A DNA stretch of 64,000 nt from Macrococcus armenti. Its GTDB lineage: Bacteria; Bacillota; Bacilli; Staphylococcales; Staphylococcaceae. The stretch spans positions 1,116,001 through 1,180,000 of the forward strand of contig NZ_CP083608.1 in the NCBI RefSeq assembly GCF_020097135.1, in the 5' to 3' direction. This document shows positions 37,343-48,433 of this stretch, one piece after another. Numbering within the stretch: position 1 is the stretch's first letter; each line of letters begins with the position of its first letter. The notes beneath the pieces are model-generated. The model was not told where the DNA came from, searched no databases, and saw only the letters and a program-made list of their open reading frames with translations. The translations under genes were made by a program, and so were the position numbers.

Positions 37343-38131
37343 TTATTTTTTAAGTGGTTTACCGTTCTCGTCAGTTTCTTCTAAACCTTCGATGAACTTA
37401 CCAACTTCTTTAATTTGTTCTTCTGTCAATGTATCTTTAAATGATGGCATTGATCCAGCACCGTTTTTAACAAACGCTTCTACACCAGCTGCTGGTAAAT
37501 TAGCTTTCACTAAGTTTGGACCAGCACCACCTGTTAATTCTCCACCGTGACATGAAGTACAGTTTGATTTAATAATCTTTTCATATGTTGGGTCTTTCTT
37601 ATCTAAGTTCGTAAATACGATTTTACCTTGTGCAGCTTGTTTCTTCCAATCATGGTAATGTGAAGATTCCCAAGTTGTATAGAAAATAACTGCTACAGAT
37701 AATAACATAAATCCAGAAGCTAACGGACGTTTTGTCCATTTACGTTCTGGTCCACGATCTAACCAAGGTGCTAACATTAATGCACCAAATGCAATACCTG
37801 GCATTACAATCGCACCAAAAGTATTAAATGGTCCTGAAGCATACGTATACTTTAAGATTTGGTATAAGAATAAGAAGTACCAGTCAGGTAAAGGTGTGTA
37901 ACCCGTGTCTGATGGGTCTGCGATACGTTCTAATGGAGATGGATGCGCAACTGTTAAACATAAATATGCAACTAAGAATACCGCACCTGTCATCCATTCT
38001 TTTAATAAGAAATCTGGCCAGAAGCTTTCTGTTTTACCAGGAAATTCTGAATAATCTCGATTTAACTTTGGTTTTTCATACGATTTAATACGTGAATCAC
38101 CAACAAATTTCATCCCTTTTCCGCGATGCAT
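37343..38131 (-). CDS. qcrC: Menaquinol:cytochrome c reductase, fused cytochrome b/c subunit QcrC
   Basis: The 262-residue protein combines subunit IV-like membrane helices (about 48-64, 105-122, 138-153) with a C-terminal class I cytochrome c domain. Heme attachment is C191-TSC-H195, and MPSF supplies the likely Met ligand. This fused form is typical of Firmicutes bc complexes. DWYFLFLYQILK is the conserved subunit IV quinol-site region. Ribosome site AAGGAGG. It needs c-type heme attachment, consistent with resC in this window. Confidence 0.95.
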   Translation of the reverse strand: MHRGKGMKFVGDSRIKSYEKPKLNRDYSEFPGKTESFWPDFLLKEWMTGAVFLVAYLCLTVAHPSPLERIADPSDTGYTPLPDWYFLFLYQILKYTYASGPFNTFGAIVMPGIAFGALMLAPWLDRGPERKWTKRPLASGFMLLSVAVIFYTTWESSHYHDWKKQAAQGKIVFTNLDKKDPTYEKIIKSNCTSCHGGELTGGAGPNLVKANLPAAGVEAFVKNGAGSMPSFKDTLTEEQIKEVGKFIEGLEETDENGKPLKK

Positions 38132-38161
38132 CTGTATAACCTCCTTTTAGAATATTCGTGT

Positions 38162-38836
38162 TTATAGTGGCCCCGAAATACCTTGTTTTCTAATCATAAT
38201 AAAGTGAGCTGCTAACAACGCGAATAAACATGCAGGTAAGAAGAATACATGAATCGCGAAGAATCGCGTTAATGTCTGTGCTCCAACAATATGTGGGTCA
38301 CCAGCTAATAATGTTTTTACCCATGGACCGATAAACGGTACAGATTCAGCGATTTGTAAACCTACTTTTGTCGCAAATAATGCTTTCATATCCCATGGTA
38401 ATAAATAACCAGTAAATGATAATCCTAACATTACGAAGAAAATTAATACTCCAACTAGCCAGTTTAATTCACGTGGCTGTTTGTATGATCCAGTAAAGAA
38501 TACGCGTAGTGTATGTAAGAACATCATTACAACTACTAAACTCGCACCCCAGTGATGCATACCACGTACAATAACACCTGCTGCTACATCATGTTGTAAA
38601 TAATAAACTGATTTCCATGCGTTAACGATATCTGGTACATAATACATCGTTAAGAACATACCTGATAATACTTGAATTACTGTAATAAAGAATGTTAAAC
38701 CACCAAAACAGTATACGAATGCAGAAAAGTGATAAGCAGGGTTAACATGCTCAGGCACCTCATGATCTGCGATATCGCGCCAAATTGGTGTAATATCGAG
38801 TCTGTCATCGACCCAATCATAGATTTTATCGATCAT
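38162..38836 (-). CDS. qcrB: Menaquinol:cytochrome c reductase cytochrome b subunit QcrB
   Basis: A 224-residue cytochrome b6 with four membrane helices. Heme ligands fall in HFSAFVYCFGG and RGMHHWGASLVV, plus later His residues in TRFFAIHVFFLP. C43 matches the Cys that binds an extra covalent heme in Bacillus QcrB. PWDMKALFATK is the conserved quinol-site loop. It is between qcrA and qcrC, 11 and 30 bp away. Confidence 0.95.
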   Translation of the reverse strand: MIDKIYDWVDDRLDITPIWRDIADHEVPEHVNPAYHFSAFVYCFGGLTFFITVIQVLSGMFLTMYYVPDIVNAWKSVYYLQHDVAAGVIVRGMHHWGASLVVVMMFLHTLRVFFTGSYKQPRELNWLVGVLIFFVMLGLSFTGYLLPWDMKALFATKVGLQIAESVPFIGPWVKTLLAGDPHIVGAQTLTRFFAIHVFFLPACLFALLAAHFIMIRKQGISGPL

Positions 38837-38847
38837 TTTGTCCCCTC

Positions 38848-39351
38848 CTATTTCACTAATTCATTTTCGTGTTTTTTACCGATTGTTAACATTCCGCCTT
38901 TTTCTCCAACTTCATATTGGTCTAAAGGTCCAAGTGGTGGTGTACCAGGAACGTTAGCGCCATTCTTCTCGTAACGACCATTATGACATGGACAGAAGAA
39001 TTGGTTTGGGTTACCTTTGTCACCATTCCAAGATACTGTACAACCTAAATGTTTACATACAGGCGACATAGCAATAATTTTGTCTCCATCTTTGTAAACC
39101 CATGCGAATTCTGTAACTTCGCTCGTGTACCATGCATCTTTTTGTTCGAATTTAAAGTCAACCTTTGTTGGTTCTTCTTTAATTTCAGAAACTTTTACGC
39201 TAGTAGTGATCATTTCTCCAGCTGCACCACTTTTAAATACTGGATCTAGTGCAAAACGACCTAAAGGCATAACCATACCAGCAGCCATAAATGATCCAAC
39301 TCCCATTAAGGAATAGTTTAAAAATTGGCGTCGTGTGACACGTTGGCTCAT
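38848..39351 (-). CDS. qcrA: Menaquinol:cytochrome c reductase Rieske subunit QcrA
   Basis: A 167-residue Rieske protein. N-terminal RRQFLNY plus a hydrophobic helix (13-30) fits Tat-type insertion. The 2Fe-2S cluster boxes are C99-K-H101-LG-C104 and C120-P-C122-H123. It passes electrons from menaquinol to the cytochrome c part of QcrC. First gene of the operon; ribosome site GGGGGGAAAA. A clear promoter lies about 57 bp upstream. Confidence 0.95.
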   Translation of the reverse strand: MSQRVTRRQFLNYSLMGVGSFMAAGMVMPLGRFALDPVFKSGAAGEMITTSVKVSEIKEEPTKVDFKFEQKDAWYTSEVTEFAWVYKDGDKIIAMSPVCKHLGCTVSWNGDKGNPNQFFCPCHNGRYEKNGANVPGTPPLGPLDQYEVGEKGGMLTIGKKHENELVK

Positions 39352-39407
39352 TTAATTTTCCCCCCTCTAATGCGATTCTTTTATAAAAAATATACTAGGA
39401 CATATCA

Positions 39408-39436
39408 ATTTTAGCCTATAAATATAGGTTGGTCAA
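39408..39436 (-). promoter_or_regulatory. Sigma-A promoter of qcrABC
   Basis: On the minus strand TTGACC (39436-39431), 17-base spacer, TAAAAT (39413-39408). The spacer holds the palindrome CCTATA-N2-TATAGG (39415-39428), suitable for an operator. Confidence 0.7.
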
Positions 39437-39445
39437 TAAGATGTC

Positions 39446-39467
39446 ACAATTTAAGTACTAAAATTGT
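39446..39467. promoter_or_regulatory. 22-bp palindrome upstream of the qcr promoter
   Basis: Outer arms ACAATTT and AAATTGT, with further pairing (AG/CT) inside and one mismatched pair. It starts 10 bp above the -35 and just after the ypiF stop. No T-tract follows on the minus strand, so a protein-binding site is more likely than a terminator. Confidence 0.5.
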
Positions 39468-39469
39468 CA

Positions 39470-39895
39470 TTATTTATTCCATATTGTAATAATATATTTC
39501 ATTAATGCTTTTACATTGTCCTGAATAAATTCCTGTTTCATATTGTCATCCATTGATTCTAAAGGCATTACCGTCACTTTATGCAGATTTTCAGCTTCTA
39601 TATTTAAAGTTTGAGGACAAACGATTACGACATGTTTAAAACCAAATTGTTTTAGTTGCTGCGTAACAATTTCAACTAGGTTTAATGCATCAAATAATTG
39701 AACCGGTGGTGTAACGAGCAGTCGTCCTTTAAACTGTTGTTCAGTGCCGAGCGTTACATATTGCAGCATCTCATATTCATCAGCAATTTTCAGAAGTTTT
39801 TGACTGTAGTCGACAGGAATAACTGGCACAATCGCTGTATCGATATAATCCAGCTGATCATTTAATAATAGTAAATCTCGATGATTAAATAACAT
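39470..39895 (-). CDS. ypiF: YpiF family protein (DUF2487)
   Basis: A 141-residue protein with DTAIVPVIPVDY near the N-terminus and FKGRLLVTPPVQLF, matching DUF2487. Placed after ypiB and before qcrA exactly as in Bacillus. Function unknown. Three bases separate it from ypiB. Confidence 0.78.
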   Translation of the reverse strand: MLFNHRDLLLLNDQLDYIDTAIVPVIPVDYSQKLLKIADEYEMLQYVTLGTEQQFKGRLLVTPPVQLFDALNLVEIVTQQLKQFGFKHVVIVCPQTLNIEAENLHKVTVMPLESMDDNMKQEFIQDNVKALMKYIITIWNK

Positions 39896-39898
39896 ACT

Positions 39899-40426
39899 TC
39901 ATTCTCCTAACATTTGTTTAAAATTCATAAGCTGATTAAAACGTTCTTTATCTTTATTTAATAGCGTTACTTCAATGAGATTATCAATGTAATTATTTAT
40001 ATGTTGTTTTACAATTTTATTTCGTTGTATAATGTATAAGTTTCGTTCAATATCTTGTATCTGGTTTACATCAACTGAATGTACAAACAGATCGAGCTGT
40101 TCTTTCATTTCAATTTGCATATACTTTTGATTATGCGGTAAATAAACTAAATAAAGTGTATGTTTTAATGAAAGTAAGTAATGAAATATTACAAATGCAT
40201 CTGTCACAATACCATGTGGAAGCACGAGATGAATTTTAAAATCATTGAAAATTATGAGCCGATTACTCATAGCATCATGTCGCATAAATTTTATTTTACT
40301 GAGTATATCTTCTCTGTCCTTTAATAAATTTAATATCCAGACTGTATTTTTATTTTCAATCTGATGCTGCATTAGTAAATACTTTAAGAACTGCTGGCGT
40401 TCATTTATTAAGTTAGTAATTTCCAT
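39899..40426 (-). CDS. ypiB: YpiB family protein (UPF0302)
   Basis: About 175 residues. ERQQFLKYLLMQHQIENKN and VWILNLLKDREDIL are typical of UPF0302. I take the ATG at 40426, giving MEITNLINERQQ, overlapping the ypiA end by 14 bases. A start 21 bases earlier is possible. The function of the family is not established. Confidence 0.82.
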   Translation of the reverse strand: MEITNLINERQQFLKYLLMQHQIENKNTVWILNLLKDREDILSKIKFMRHDAMSNRLIIFNDFKIHLVLPHGIVTDAFVIFHYLLSLKHTLYLVYLPHNQKYMQIEMKEQLDLFVHSVDVNQIQDIERNLYIIQRNKIVKQHINNYIDNLIEVTLLNKDKERFNQLMNFKQMLGE

Positions 40427-41627
40427 CAAAATCCGGTTCCAGAGCAACGATTATTTTTAGCAGTTGTGCACTTCTTTCATTGTCTGCAATTTCTCTGCTG
40501 TAATAGTAATAGTCTTTTAAGAATGATATATTTTCGTTTAAACTGTTATATGCTTCCTTATAGAAATGCTTTGCTTCTTTATCTTTCTCCAGTTGTTGAT
40601 AACTATATGCAAGATGCCATAATATTTCAGGATCTATATCTTCTTCATCAACGACGGTAAACAGCTGGATCATTTCTTCATACATCTCTTCTTTTCTGTA
40701 ATAGTCCGCTAAAACTAAACCTGCTTCTGTGTATGAAGGATCAATCGTTAACGCCTGGATTAAATATTCTGTTCCTTTTTCGTTATGCATCTTAATCATA
40801 ATACGCCCTGTATCTGCCAGCAACTCTTTATAAAATTCATTTAAGCGAATACCTTTTTGGCCAGCAATTATCGCATCTTCATATTTGCGCTCACTTTCAA
40901 GTAACTGCACAAGTAATAAATATGCCTGCATATAATCTGGATCCTTATCAAGTAACGTTTGAAGTGTTTGTATAGCTCGTTCTATAAAATCAGCTTTCTG
41001 GTAACTGATTGCTTTTTTGAAAAAGTCATCACTAGTGTAATCTTTTTCATCAACTTTTTCATAATACATTACAGCCTGTTCATAATCACCTGTTTGTAAT
41101 AAACTGTCAGCTATTCTTAAATGAAGCATGATATTATTGATTTCATCAATACCACTATTAATCAACGTCTCATAATTTCTAACTGCTGGTAAGTACTGTC
41201 CATCAAAGTAATAAAGTTCAGCAAGTGCGAAACTAAGGACTGGGTCTTCACTTGACAATTCATAAGCTTCTTTCACTTTATCAATTGCAACTTCCGGCAT
41301 ATCCTGCTGCTGATAAATATCTGCTTCAAGCAATAAACGTTCTACTGTTTTTGGTAAACCGTGTAAGATCATTAATGCTTTATCCATTTCATTTGTATCA
41401 ATTAAACTTTCAATATAGAAGCTTAGAACTTCCGGCTCTTCAGGATAAAGTTCAAATAATCTTTCAAAAACAAGCTTACCTTCCTGTACAATTCCAAACT
41501 GCATTAATGTTGCTCCGAGCTCGTATAACGCATCATGATCATCAGTAAACAATGCACCTTTCACATTTTCCGATAACCCTTCTAAATGCTGTAGATGAAT
41601 TTGGTCAATTAATTGATTAATATCCAT
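40413..41627 (-). CDS. ypiA: TPR-repeat protein YpiA
   Basis: A 404-residue cytosolic protein made of about ten tetratricopeptide repeats, for example DPVLSFALAELYYFDGQYLP and PEILWHLAYSYQQLEKDKEA. Such repeats bind proteins. Located between aroA and ypiB as in Bacillus (tpr gene of the aro cluster). Starts in a TAATG overlap with the aroA stop. Specific role unknown. Confidence 0.85.
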   Translation of the reverse strand: MDINQLIDQIHLQHLEGLSENVKGALFTDDHDALYELGATLMQFGIVQEGKLVFERLFELYPEEPEVLSFYIESLIDTNEMDKALMILHGLPKTVERLLLEADIYQQQDMPEVAIDKVKEAYELSSEDPVLSFALAELYYFDGQYLPAVRNYETLINSGIDEINNIMLHLRIADSLLQTGDYEQAVMYYEKVDEKDYTSDDFFKKAISYQKADFIERAIQTLQTLLDKDPDYMQAYLLLVQLLESERKYEDAIIAGQKGIRLNEFYKELLADTGRIMIKMHNEKGTEYLIQALTIDPSYTEAGLVLADYYRKEEMYEEMIQLFTVVDEEDIDPEILWHLAYSYQQLEKDKEAKHFYKEAYNSLNENISFLKDYYYYSREIADNERSAQLLKIIVALEPDFDGNY

Positions 41628-42928
41628 TATAAATCTCCTTTTAACTGCTTAATATGTTCTAAAAAATTAGGGTATGAGACATTGACCGCTTCAAAACGAT
41701 GAATCTCTATCGGTTCTAATTCAATAAGTGCAGCAATTGCTAACATCATTCCAATGCGATGGTCATTATATGAATCAAATATATCACGCGTTCTATCTAC
41801 TCGTGATTGTCCATAAACGATCATACCGTCATGAGTCGGTTGTATGTTGTATCCTAATGCATTTATTTCAGACACGACGGTGTCGATTCTGTTTGTTTCT
41901 TTCACTTTAAGTTCTTCAGCATCCTTTATTACACTTTTGCCGTTCGCATGCGCAAGTAAAAGCGCAATCACAGGAATTTCATCAATTAATTTTGGAATTA
42001 ATTCTCCCTCTATCGTAATTGCGTTTAAATCTCTTGTATATGAAACGATAATATCACTTACTGGCTCTGCATTAACAGATCGCTCATTAATTTCGATATT
42101 ACCCCCCATCATTTTAACGACTTCAATAATACCATTTCTAGTTATATTCGTCCCTACATTACTTAGAACAATTCTGCTGCCTGGTACGATAAGCGCAGCA
42201 ACTATAAAAAATGCCGCAGAAGATATATCGCCTGGTATCGTAATGTCGTGCATCATTAATTTATCAATACTTAAAGGTTTTAATGTAATTGTATTATCAA
42301 TAACGTCTAAATCAATATTGCTTTGATTGAACATAAGCTCCGTGTGATTACGTGAAATATCCTGCTCAGTAATTCGCACTTCACTATTTGCAAACAATCC
42401 TGCAAAAAGGAGTGCACTTTTTACTTGCGCACTTTTTACGGGCATAACATAATCAATACCATTGATGTCAGACGGTGTCCCTTCATTAATAACAACTGGC
42501 GTAAATCGATTTTCATTACCTTTTATATTCACGCCCATTTGTCTTAATGGCTCAATTACGCGATCCATAGGACGTTTACGAATAGAGTCATCTCCATCTA
42601 AGACTGTTTTAAACGGAAGACCTGCCAATAAGCCACATAAAAGTCGTGTTGTAGTCCCTGAGTTTCCTGTATATAATACGTCATCCGGTTCATGAAATGC
42701 TTCATATCCGGGTGAATCGACAATAATTTTATCTGAAGTGATAGATATATTTACACCGAGTTGTCTGAAAATATTTATCGTTGATAAACAGTCCTCACCT
42801 AATAGCGGCTTATGTATAACCGTTTCTCCATTATAAAGGCTCGCGAGCATTATTGCGCGATGCGTAATGGATTTATCACCAGGAACGGAAATTTCACCTT
42901 TTAGTGGACCGATAGATTTTAATTTCAT
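41627..42928 (-). CDS. aroA: 3-phosphoshikimate 1-carboxyvinyltransferase (EPSP synthase)
   Basis: Joins PEP to shikimate-3-phosphate. PGDKSITHRAIMLASL holds the active-site Lys and Ser. TGNSGTTTRLLCGLLAG and SAQVKSALLFAGL are the family signatures. The TGNSGT loop has Gly-Ala-type variation common in Gram-positive, glyphosate-tolerant class II enzymes; tolerance is not asserted. 433 residues. Overlaps aroB by four bases. Confidence 0.96.
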   Translation of the reverse strand: MKLKSIGPLKGEISVPGDKSITHRAIMLASLYNGETVIHKPLLGEDCLSTINIFRQLGVNISITSDKIIVDSPGYEAFHEPDDVLYTGNSGTTTRLLCGLLAGLPFKTVLDGDDSIRKRPMDRVIEPLRQMGVNIKGNENRFTPVVINEGTPSDINGIDYVMPVKSAQVKSALLFAGLFANSEVRITEQDISRNHTELMFNQSNIDLDVIDNTITLKPLSIDKLMMHDITIPGDISSAAFFIVAALIVPGSRIVLSNVGTNITRNGIIEVVKMMGGNIEINERSVNAEPVSDIIVSYTRDLNAITIEGELIPKLIDEIPVIALLLAHANGKSVIKDAEELKVKETNRIDTVVSEINALGYNIQPTHDGMIVYGQSRVDRTRDIFDSYNDHRIGMMLAIAALIELEPIEIHRFEAVNVSYPNFLEHIKQLKGDL

Positions 42929-43998
42929 AAAAACTCACCTTCTAGTTTTCTTAGCATCTCAAATGTTTGCTGTAGCTGTACTTCCTCAAATTGACGTATA
43001 TGAAAGCCTGTTGATGCATTATAAACAACAAAGTTAATATGTGATGCCTCATTTTTTTTATCATTCTGCATAAGTTTATAATAAATATTAAATTCATCAA
43101 AATTTAATGACTGTAAACCTAAACGTCTCATCCAGGTTAAAATCAAAGTTAAATCCGACTTTTCAACGCCACTTAATATTAACGCAAAAATCATACCATG
43201 TAATACTGCAACACCGTGTGGCAATTTATGATGAAACTCAATCGCATGACCAAATGTATGACCGAAGTTCAGATGCTTTCTAATGCCATTTTCGAATTCA
43301 TCTTCTAATATTACCTGCATCTTCGTTTTTATGCCAAATGTAATCCATCGCTCAATTTCGTTAAGATGACTTAATGCATGTTTATCAGGAATATCATTCA
43401 TCAATTGCAGAAGCGTCTTACTTTCAATTATTTTACCTGTACTACTCAGTATTACATGTTTAATAATTTCAGCAAAACCACTGAGTTTTTCAGTTTGCGA
43501 TAATGTTTTAAGAAAATTCAAATCATAAATCACTTTATCAGGACGTTTAAATGCGCCAATTAAATTTTTACCCGTAGTTGCATTAATCCCGGTTTTGCCT
43601 CCGATAGACGCATCATGTGCGAGTATCGTCGTCGGAATTTGAATGAAATGAATGCCACGTAACACTGTTGCTGCAATAAATCCGGTAAAGTCTCCTGTAG
43701 CACCACCACCAATTGCAAACAGGCAGCTGTTTCGCGTAACTTGCTTCGTTAATATTTGTTCAGTGAATTTAATATAATGCGCTGAAGTTTTTACTTGCTC
43801 ACCAAACGGAATAAGCATTTTTTCGATATGATGTTGTTTGATAAAAGACTCAATAGCAACGCTATGTAATCCATATACATGTTCGTCAATTAATGCGATA
43901 CGTTTATCATATTGCGTAAAATCATAGTTTAAATTTAATGCCCCATGCTCCACAACAATTTCATAATTGTTAACTTTATAATTAGTAGTAAATTTCAT
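42925..43998 (-). CDS. aroB: 3-dehydroquinate synthase
   Basis: Cyclises DAHP to 3-dehydroquinate using NAD and zinc. GGGATGDFTGFIAA and PTTILAHDASIGGKTGIN bind NAD and phosphate; zinc ligands are in HLNFGHTFGHAIE. I start at ATG 43998 behind AAGGAGTG, which gives 357 residues; an upstream GTG two codons earlier falls inside the ribosome site. Confidence 0.95.
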   Translation of the reverse strand: MKFTTNYKVNNYEIVVEHGALNLNYDFTQYDKRIALIDEHVYGLHSVAIESFIKQHHIEKMLIPFGEQVKTSAHYIKFTEQILTKQVTRNSCLFAIGGGATGDFTGFIAATVLRGIHFIQIPTTILAHDASIGGKTGINATTGKNLIGAFKRPDKVIYDLNFLKTLSQTEKLSGFAEIIKHVILSSTGKIIESKTLLQLMNDIPDKHALSHLNEIERWITFGIKTKMQVILEDEFENGIRKHLNFGHTFGHAIEFHHKLPHGVAVLHGMIFALILSGVEKSDLTLILTWMRRLGLQSLNFDEFNIYYKLMQNDKKNEASHINFVVYNASTGFHIRQFEEVQLQQTFEMLRKLEGEFL

Positions 43999-44007
43999 AA
44001 ACACTCC

Positions 44008-45168
44008 TTAATATTCAAGGATAAATTGGTTGTGACGTGCTATATTTTCTTTAAGTTGATTTAAGTCATTACTCTGGAATTCATTTATTATTTCTTTCGC
44101 AAGTTCAAATGCAACAGCATGTTCACAAACGACTGATGCGGCAGGAACTGCACAACTATCGCTGCGTTCAATCGATGCCTGATACACTTCTTTCGTATCA
44201 ATATCAATGGACTGAAGCGGTTTGTATAATGTCGGTATCGGCTTCATAACGGCATTTACAACGATTGGCATACCATTTGTCATACCACCTTCAAAACCAC
44301 CTAAATTGTTAGACATTCTATTAAATCCGATTGCGCTATCATAGCCGATTGGATCCTGTACTTTAGATCCAGGTAAATGTTTCATATCATTTCCTGCACC
44401 AAAACTTACTGCTTTAAAAGCATTAATACTAATAACAGATTGTGCAATTTTGCCATCAAGCTTTCTATCGTAATGCACATAGCTGCCAAGTCCCGCCGGT
44501 ACACCTTCAGCAATCACCTGTACTTCACCACCGATAGAGTCACCGTTAGATTTTGCTTCATCAATTTTATCGCGCATTTTTTGTGCCAATGTACCATCGA
44601 TACAACGTACGTCATTTTGATCATTCTTAGACTTAATTTCAGACAAATTGTAATTACCTGTATCACGGGCGCCACCAATTTCAATGACACGTGAATAAAT
44701 TTCGATTCCTAATGCATTTAGGAGCACTTTACATACAGCACCGACAGCTACACGAGCTGCAGTCTCACGCGCACTGGAACGCTCAAGAACATTCCTTAAA
44801 TCTCTATGTCGATACCTCATCCCACCGACTAAGTCTGCATGACCTGGTCGTGGTTTTGTAATTTTTCTGCGATCCGGCGTCATATCTTCAGTAACTTCTA
44901 CACCCATAATTTTTAACCAATGTTTATGATCATCATTATTAATTTCTATCGTAATTGGGCTGCCGAGTGTCACACCATGACGAACACCTGACGTTATTAC
45001 AACTGCATCTTTCTCAATCTGCATACGACGCCCACGTCCATACCCACCTTGGCGCTTAAACATTTCTTTATTGATCATGTCACTCGTTAATGCCATATTA
45101 GAAGGAATCCCTTCAATAATAACCGTTAACTTTGGACCATGCGATTCTCCAGCTGTTAGAAATCTCAT
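44008..45168 (-). CDS. aroC: Chorismate synthase
   Basis: Final step of the common aromatic pathway, using reduced [19 protein letters not shown] opens the protein; [17 protein letters not shown] and [15 protein letters not shown] carry FMN and substrate residues. 386 residues, monofunctional bacterial type. First gene of aroC-aroB-aroA-ypiA-ypiB-ypiF. Upstream AT-rich DNA includes TATAAT-like elements but no clear -35. Confidence 0.96.
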   Translation of the reverse strand: MRFLTAGESHGPKLTVIIEGIPSNMALTSDMINKEMFKRQGGYGRGRRMQIEKDAVVITSGVRHGVTLGSPITIEINNDDHKHWLKIMGVEVTEDMTPDRRKITKPRPGHADLVGGMRYRHRDLRNVLERSSARETAARVAVGAVCKVLLNALGIEIYSRVIEIGGARDTGNYNLSEIKSKNDQNDVRCIDGTLAQKMRDKIDEAKSNGDSIGGEVQVIAEGVPAGLGSYVHYDRKLDGKIAQSVISINAFKAVSFGAGNDMKHLPGSKVQDPIGYDSAIGFNRMSNNLGGFEGGMTNGMPIVVNAVMKPIPTLYKPLQSIDIDTKEVYQASIERSDSCAVPAASVVCEHAVAFELAKEIINEFQSNDLNQLKENIARHNQFILEY

Positions 45169-45236
45169 CTTAAAACCTCACAATATATAATAAGTATTAT
45201 TATAACGCACTTATGACAATAATTATAATCAAAATG

Positions 45237-45269
45237 AAAAAGGTTAAGACAGTCTGTCTTAACCTTTTT
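45237..45269. terminator. Terminator between ndk and aroC
   Basis: Long near-perfect stem (AAAAAGGTTAAGACAG and complement) with T-rich flank in both directions. Serves ndk on the minus strand. Confidence 0.82.
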
Positions 45270-45286
45270 CATATTCAAAGACTCTA

Positions 45287-45733
45287 TTAGTACACCCAAG
45301 CAGATGTTACTAAGTCATATGATAAAATTTCTTCTTCTTTGAACCATAACGCGATTTCTTTTTCAGCAGATGCTACTGAATCTGAACCATGGATGATGTT
45401 TTTACCAACAGTCATACCAAAGTCTCCGCGAATTGTTCCAGGTGCACTTTCAGCAGGATTTGTTTTACCTACTAAAGTACGTCCGATTTCAACTACGTTT
45501 TCTCCTTCAAGAACCATCGCAAATACTGGTCCTGAAGTAATAAAGTCAACTAATTCACCGAAGAATGGTTTTTCGCTGTGCTCGCCGTAATGTGTTTTTG
45601 CTAATTCTTCTGAAACTGTCATTAATTTAGCGCCAACAACTTTGATGCCTTTGTTTTCGATACGTTTTACAATCTCTCCGATAAGGCCGCGACCTACACC
45701 GTCAGGTTTAATCATTAAAAATGTTTTTTCCAT
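45287..45733 (-). CDS. ndk: Nucleoside diphosphate kinase
   Basis: Balances NTP pools by a phospho-His mechanism. N-terminal [20 protein letters not shown] and active-site His in [17 protein letters not shown]. 148 residues from the ATG at 45733 (after GAGGTAGGG); an open frame further upstream only reads the promoter. It has its own promoter and a candidate cre site. Confidence 0.95.
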   Translation of the reverse strand: MEKTFLMIKPDGVGRGLIGEIVKRIENKGIKVVGAKLMTVSEELAKTHYGEHSEKPFFGELVDFITSGPVFAMVLEGENVVEIGRTLVGKTNPAESAPGTIRGDFGMTVGKNIIHGSDSVASAEKEIALWFKEEEILSYDLVTSAWVY

Positions 45734-45773
45734 GGTTATCCCTACCTCTTTGTAATTTAGTAAATCCTTAAAT

Positions 45774-45802
45774 AGTTTACCATTGTAAGCGATTACTTGC
45801 AA
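45774..45802 (-). promoter_or_regulatory. Sigma-A promoter of ndk
   Basis: On the minus strand TTGCAA (45802-45797), 17-base spacer, TAAACT (45779-45774), 40 bp before the ATG. Confidence 0.6.
45783..45798. promoter_or_regulatory. Candidate CcpA cre site within the ndk promoter
   Basis: TTGTAAGCGATTACTT matches the consensus WTGNNARCGNWWWCAW at 15 of 16 positions (T instead of A near the end). It overlaps the spacer and -35, a position expected for repression. Confidence 0.45.
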
Positions 45803-45805
45803 TTG

Positions 45806-47503
<1,698 letters not shown>

Positions 47504-47511
<8 letters not shown>

Positions 47512-47935
47512 AAGACACCACTTTCTCATTGTTCATATAAGGTTGTATGAACATATAATGAATTTGTTTATTAATATTATGCAAAGCAATTTCGTCTGTT
47601 ATCGTTGCTCTTATTGATTTTAATTCATTGATACGACTTACACAATCCGTCAGTACTAAAAAATCATGCTGATAAAATGGCTCTGATAAATACTTATAAA
47701 ATAATGCACTCAAAACATCCGTTGATAGTACATAATTGTCTTTATTATCTTCATTGATCAAATCCTGCATACGCATACTCGTATCAATGGCAACAATCGC
47801 ACACTTTACATTTTCATCGACATTTAGATTATCAACGAGCTTAATGATTTCAGCATCAAATTCAATTTTTTTGAAATATGGATATCGACTTGTAAGTCTT
47901 TTTAATTCTAGTTCAATTTTATGTAAATAACGCAT
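47504..47935 (-). CDS. hepS: Heptaprenyl diphosphate synthase component I-like (HepS), short
   Basis: A 143-residue helical protein. Identification rests mainly on its place (hup-hepS-menG-hepT) and on a pattern like the HepS family: [14 protein letters not shown] and [14 protein letters not shown]. Bacillus HepS is about 250 residues and the staphylococcal one shorter, so this copy is at the small end. It should support chain-length binding by HepT rather than catalyse. The gene looks intact, with no internal stop. Confidence 0.65.
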
Positions 47936-48003
47936 TGATCTACCTCTATTTTTGTCCTTTTATTATTATAACGATAATTTATAAAAAATGGTATAAGAAC
48001 AAA

Positions 48004-48027
48004 TAAAAAAAGCCCATAGTGGGCTTT
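48004..48027 (-). terminator. Terminator of hup
   Basis: Stem AAAGCCCA with complement TGGGCTTT and a short loop, followed on the minus strand by a T tract. Confidence 0.85.
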
Positions 48028-48035
48028 AGATACAA

Positions 48036-48308
48036 TTATTTAACTGCATCTTTTAATGCTTTACCAGCTTTGAATGCTGGAACTTTGCTTGCTGGGATTT
48101 CAATTTCATCACCAGTTTGCGGATTACGTCCTTTACGTGCAGCACGTTCGCGAACTTCAAAGTTACCGAAACCAATTAATTGTACTTTCTCACCATTAGA
48201 TAATGATTTTTGAATTGATTCGAAAACAGCATCTACTGCTAAACCAGCTTCTTTCTTAGTTAAGTTAGCGCTATCAGCAACAGCATTGATTAAATCTGTT
48301 TTGTTCAT
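48036..48308 (-). CDS. hup: DNA-binding protein HU
   Basis: A 90-residue HU homologue that bends and coats the nucleoid. Signature [21 protein letters not shown] includes the DNA-binding arm, and the N-terminus [20 protein letters not shown] is canonical. Ribosome site GGGGAGGTG is very strong. The mtrB gene often found after hbs in Bacillus is absent here. Confidence 0.97.
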   Translation of the reverse strand: MNKTDLINAVADSANLTKKEAGLAVDAVFESIQKSLSNGEKVQLIGFGNFEVRERAARKGRNPQTGDEIEIPASKVPAFKAGKALKDAVK

Positions 48309-48433
48309 GTCAATTCACCTCCCCAACAATTATGTAAATGATATATAAAATATCATTATGTAATGACTTTAACATAACAAACGTTGTCACTGCAACGATT
48401 ATTGTATATATTCATGTAATTTTTTGTAGATTT
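48309..48433. other. hup upstream region
   Basis: 125 bp without a gene. Contains inverted repeats ATGATAT-N4-ATATCAT (48338-48356) and CGTTG-N6-CAACG (48382-48397). The second lies in the likely promoter area of hup; I see no convincing -35/-10 pair. Confidence 0.4.

Noticed and set aside
41844-42326. 160-codon plus-strand ORF opposite aroA
   Set aside because: Antisense to EPSP synthase motifs; hydrophobic Ser/Ile-rich sequence typical of a reverse-frame shadow.
47936-48003. mtrB gene between hup and hepS, as in Bacillus
   Set aside because: The gap is too short and holds no ORF; the gene is absent.
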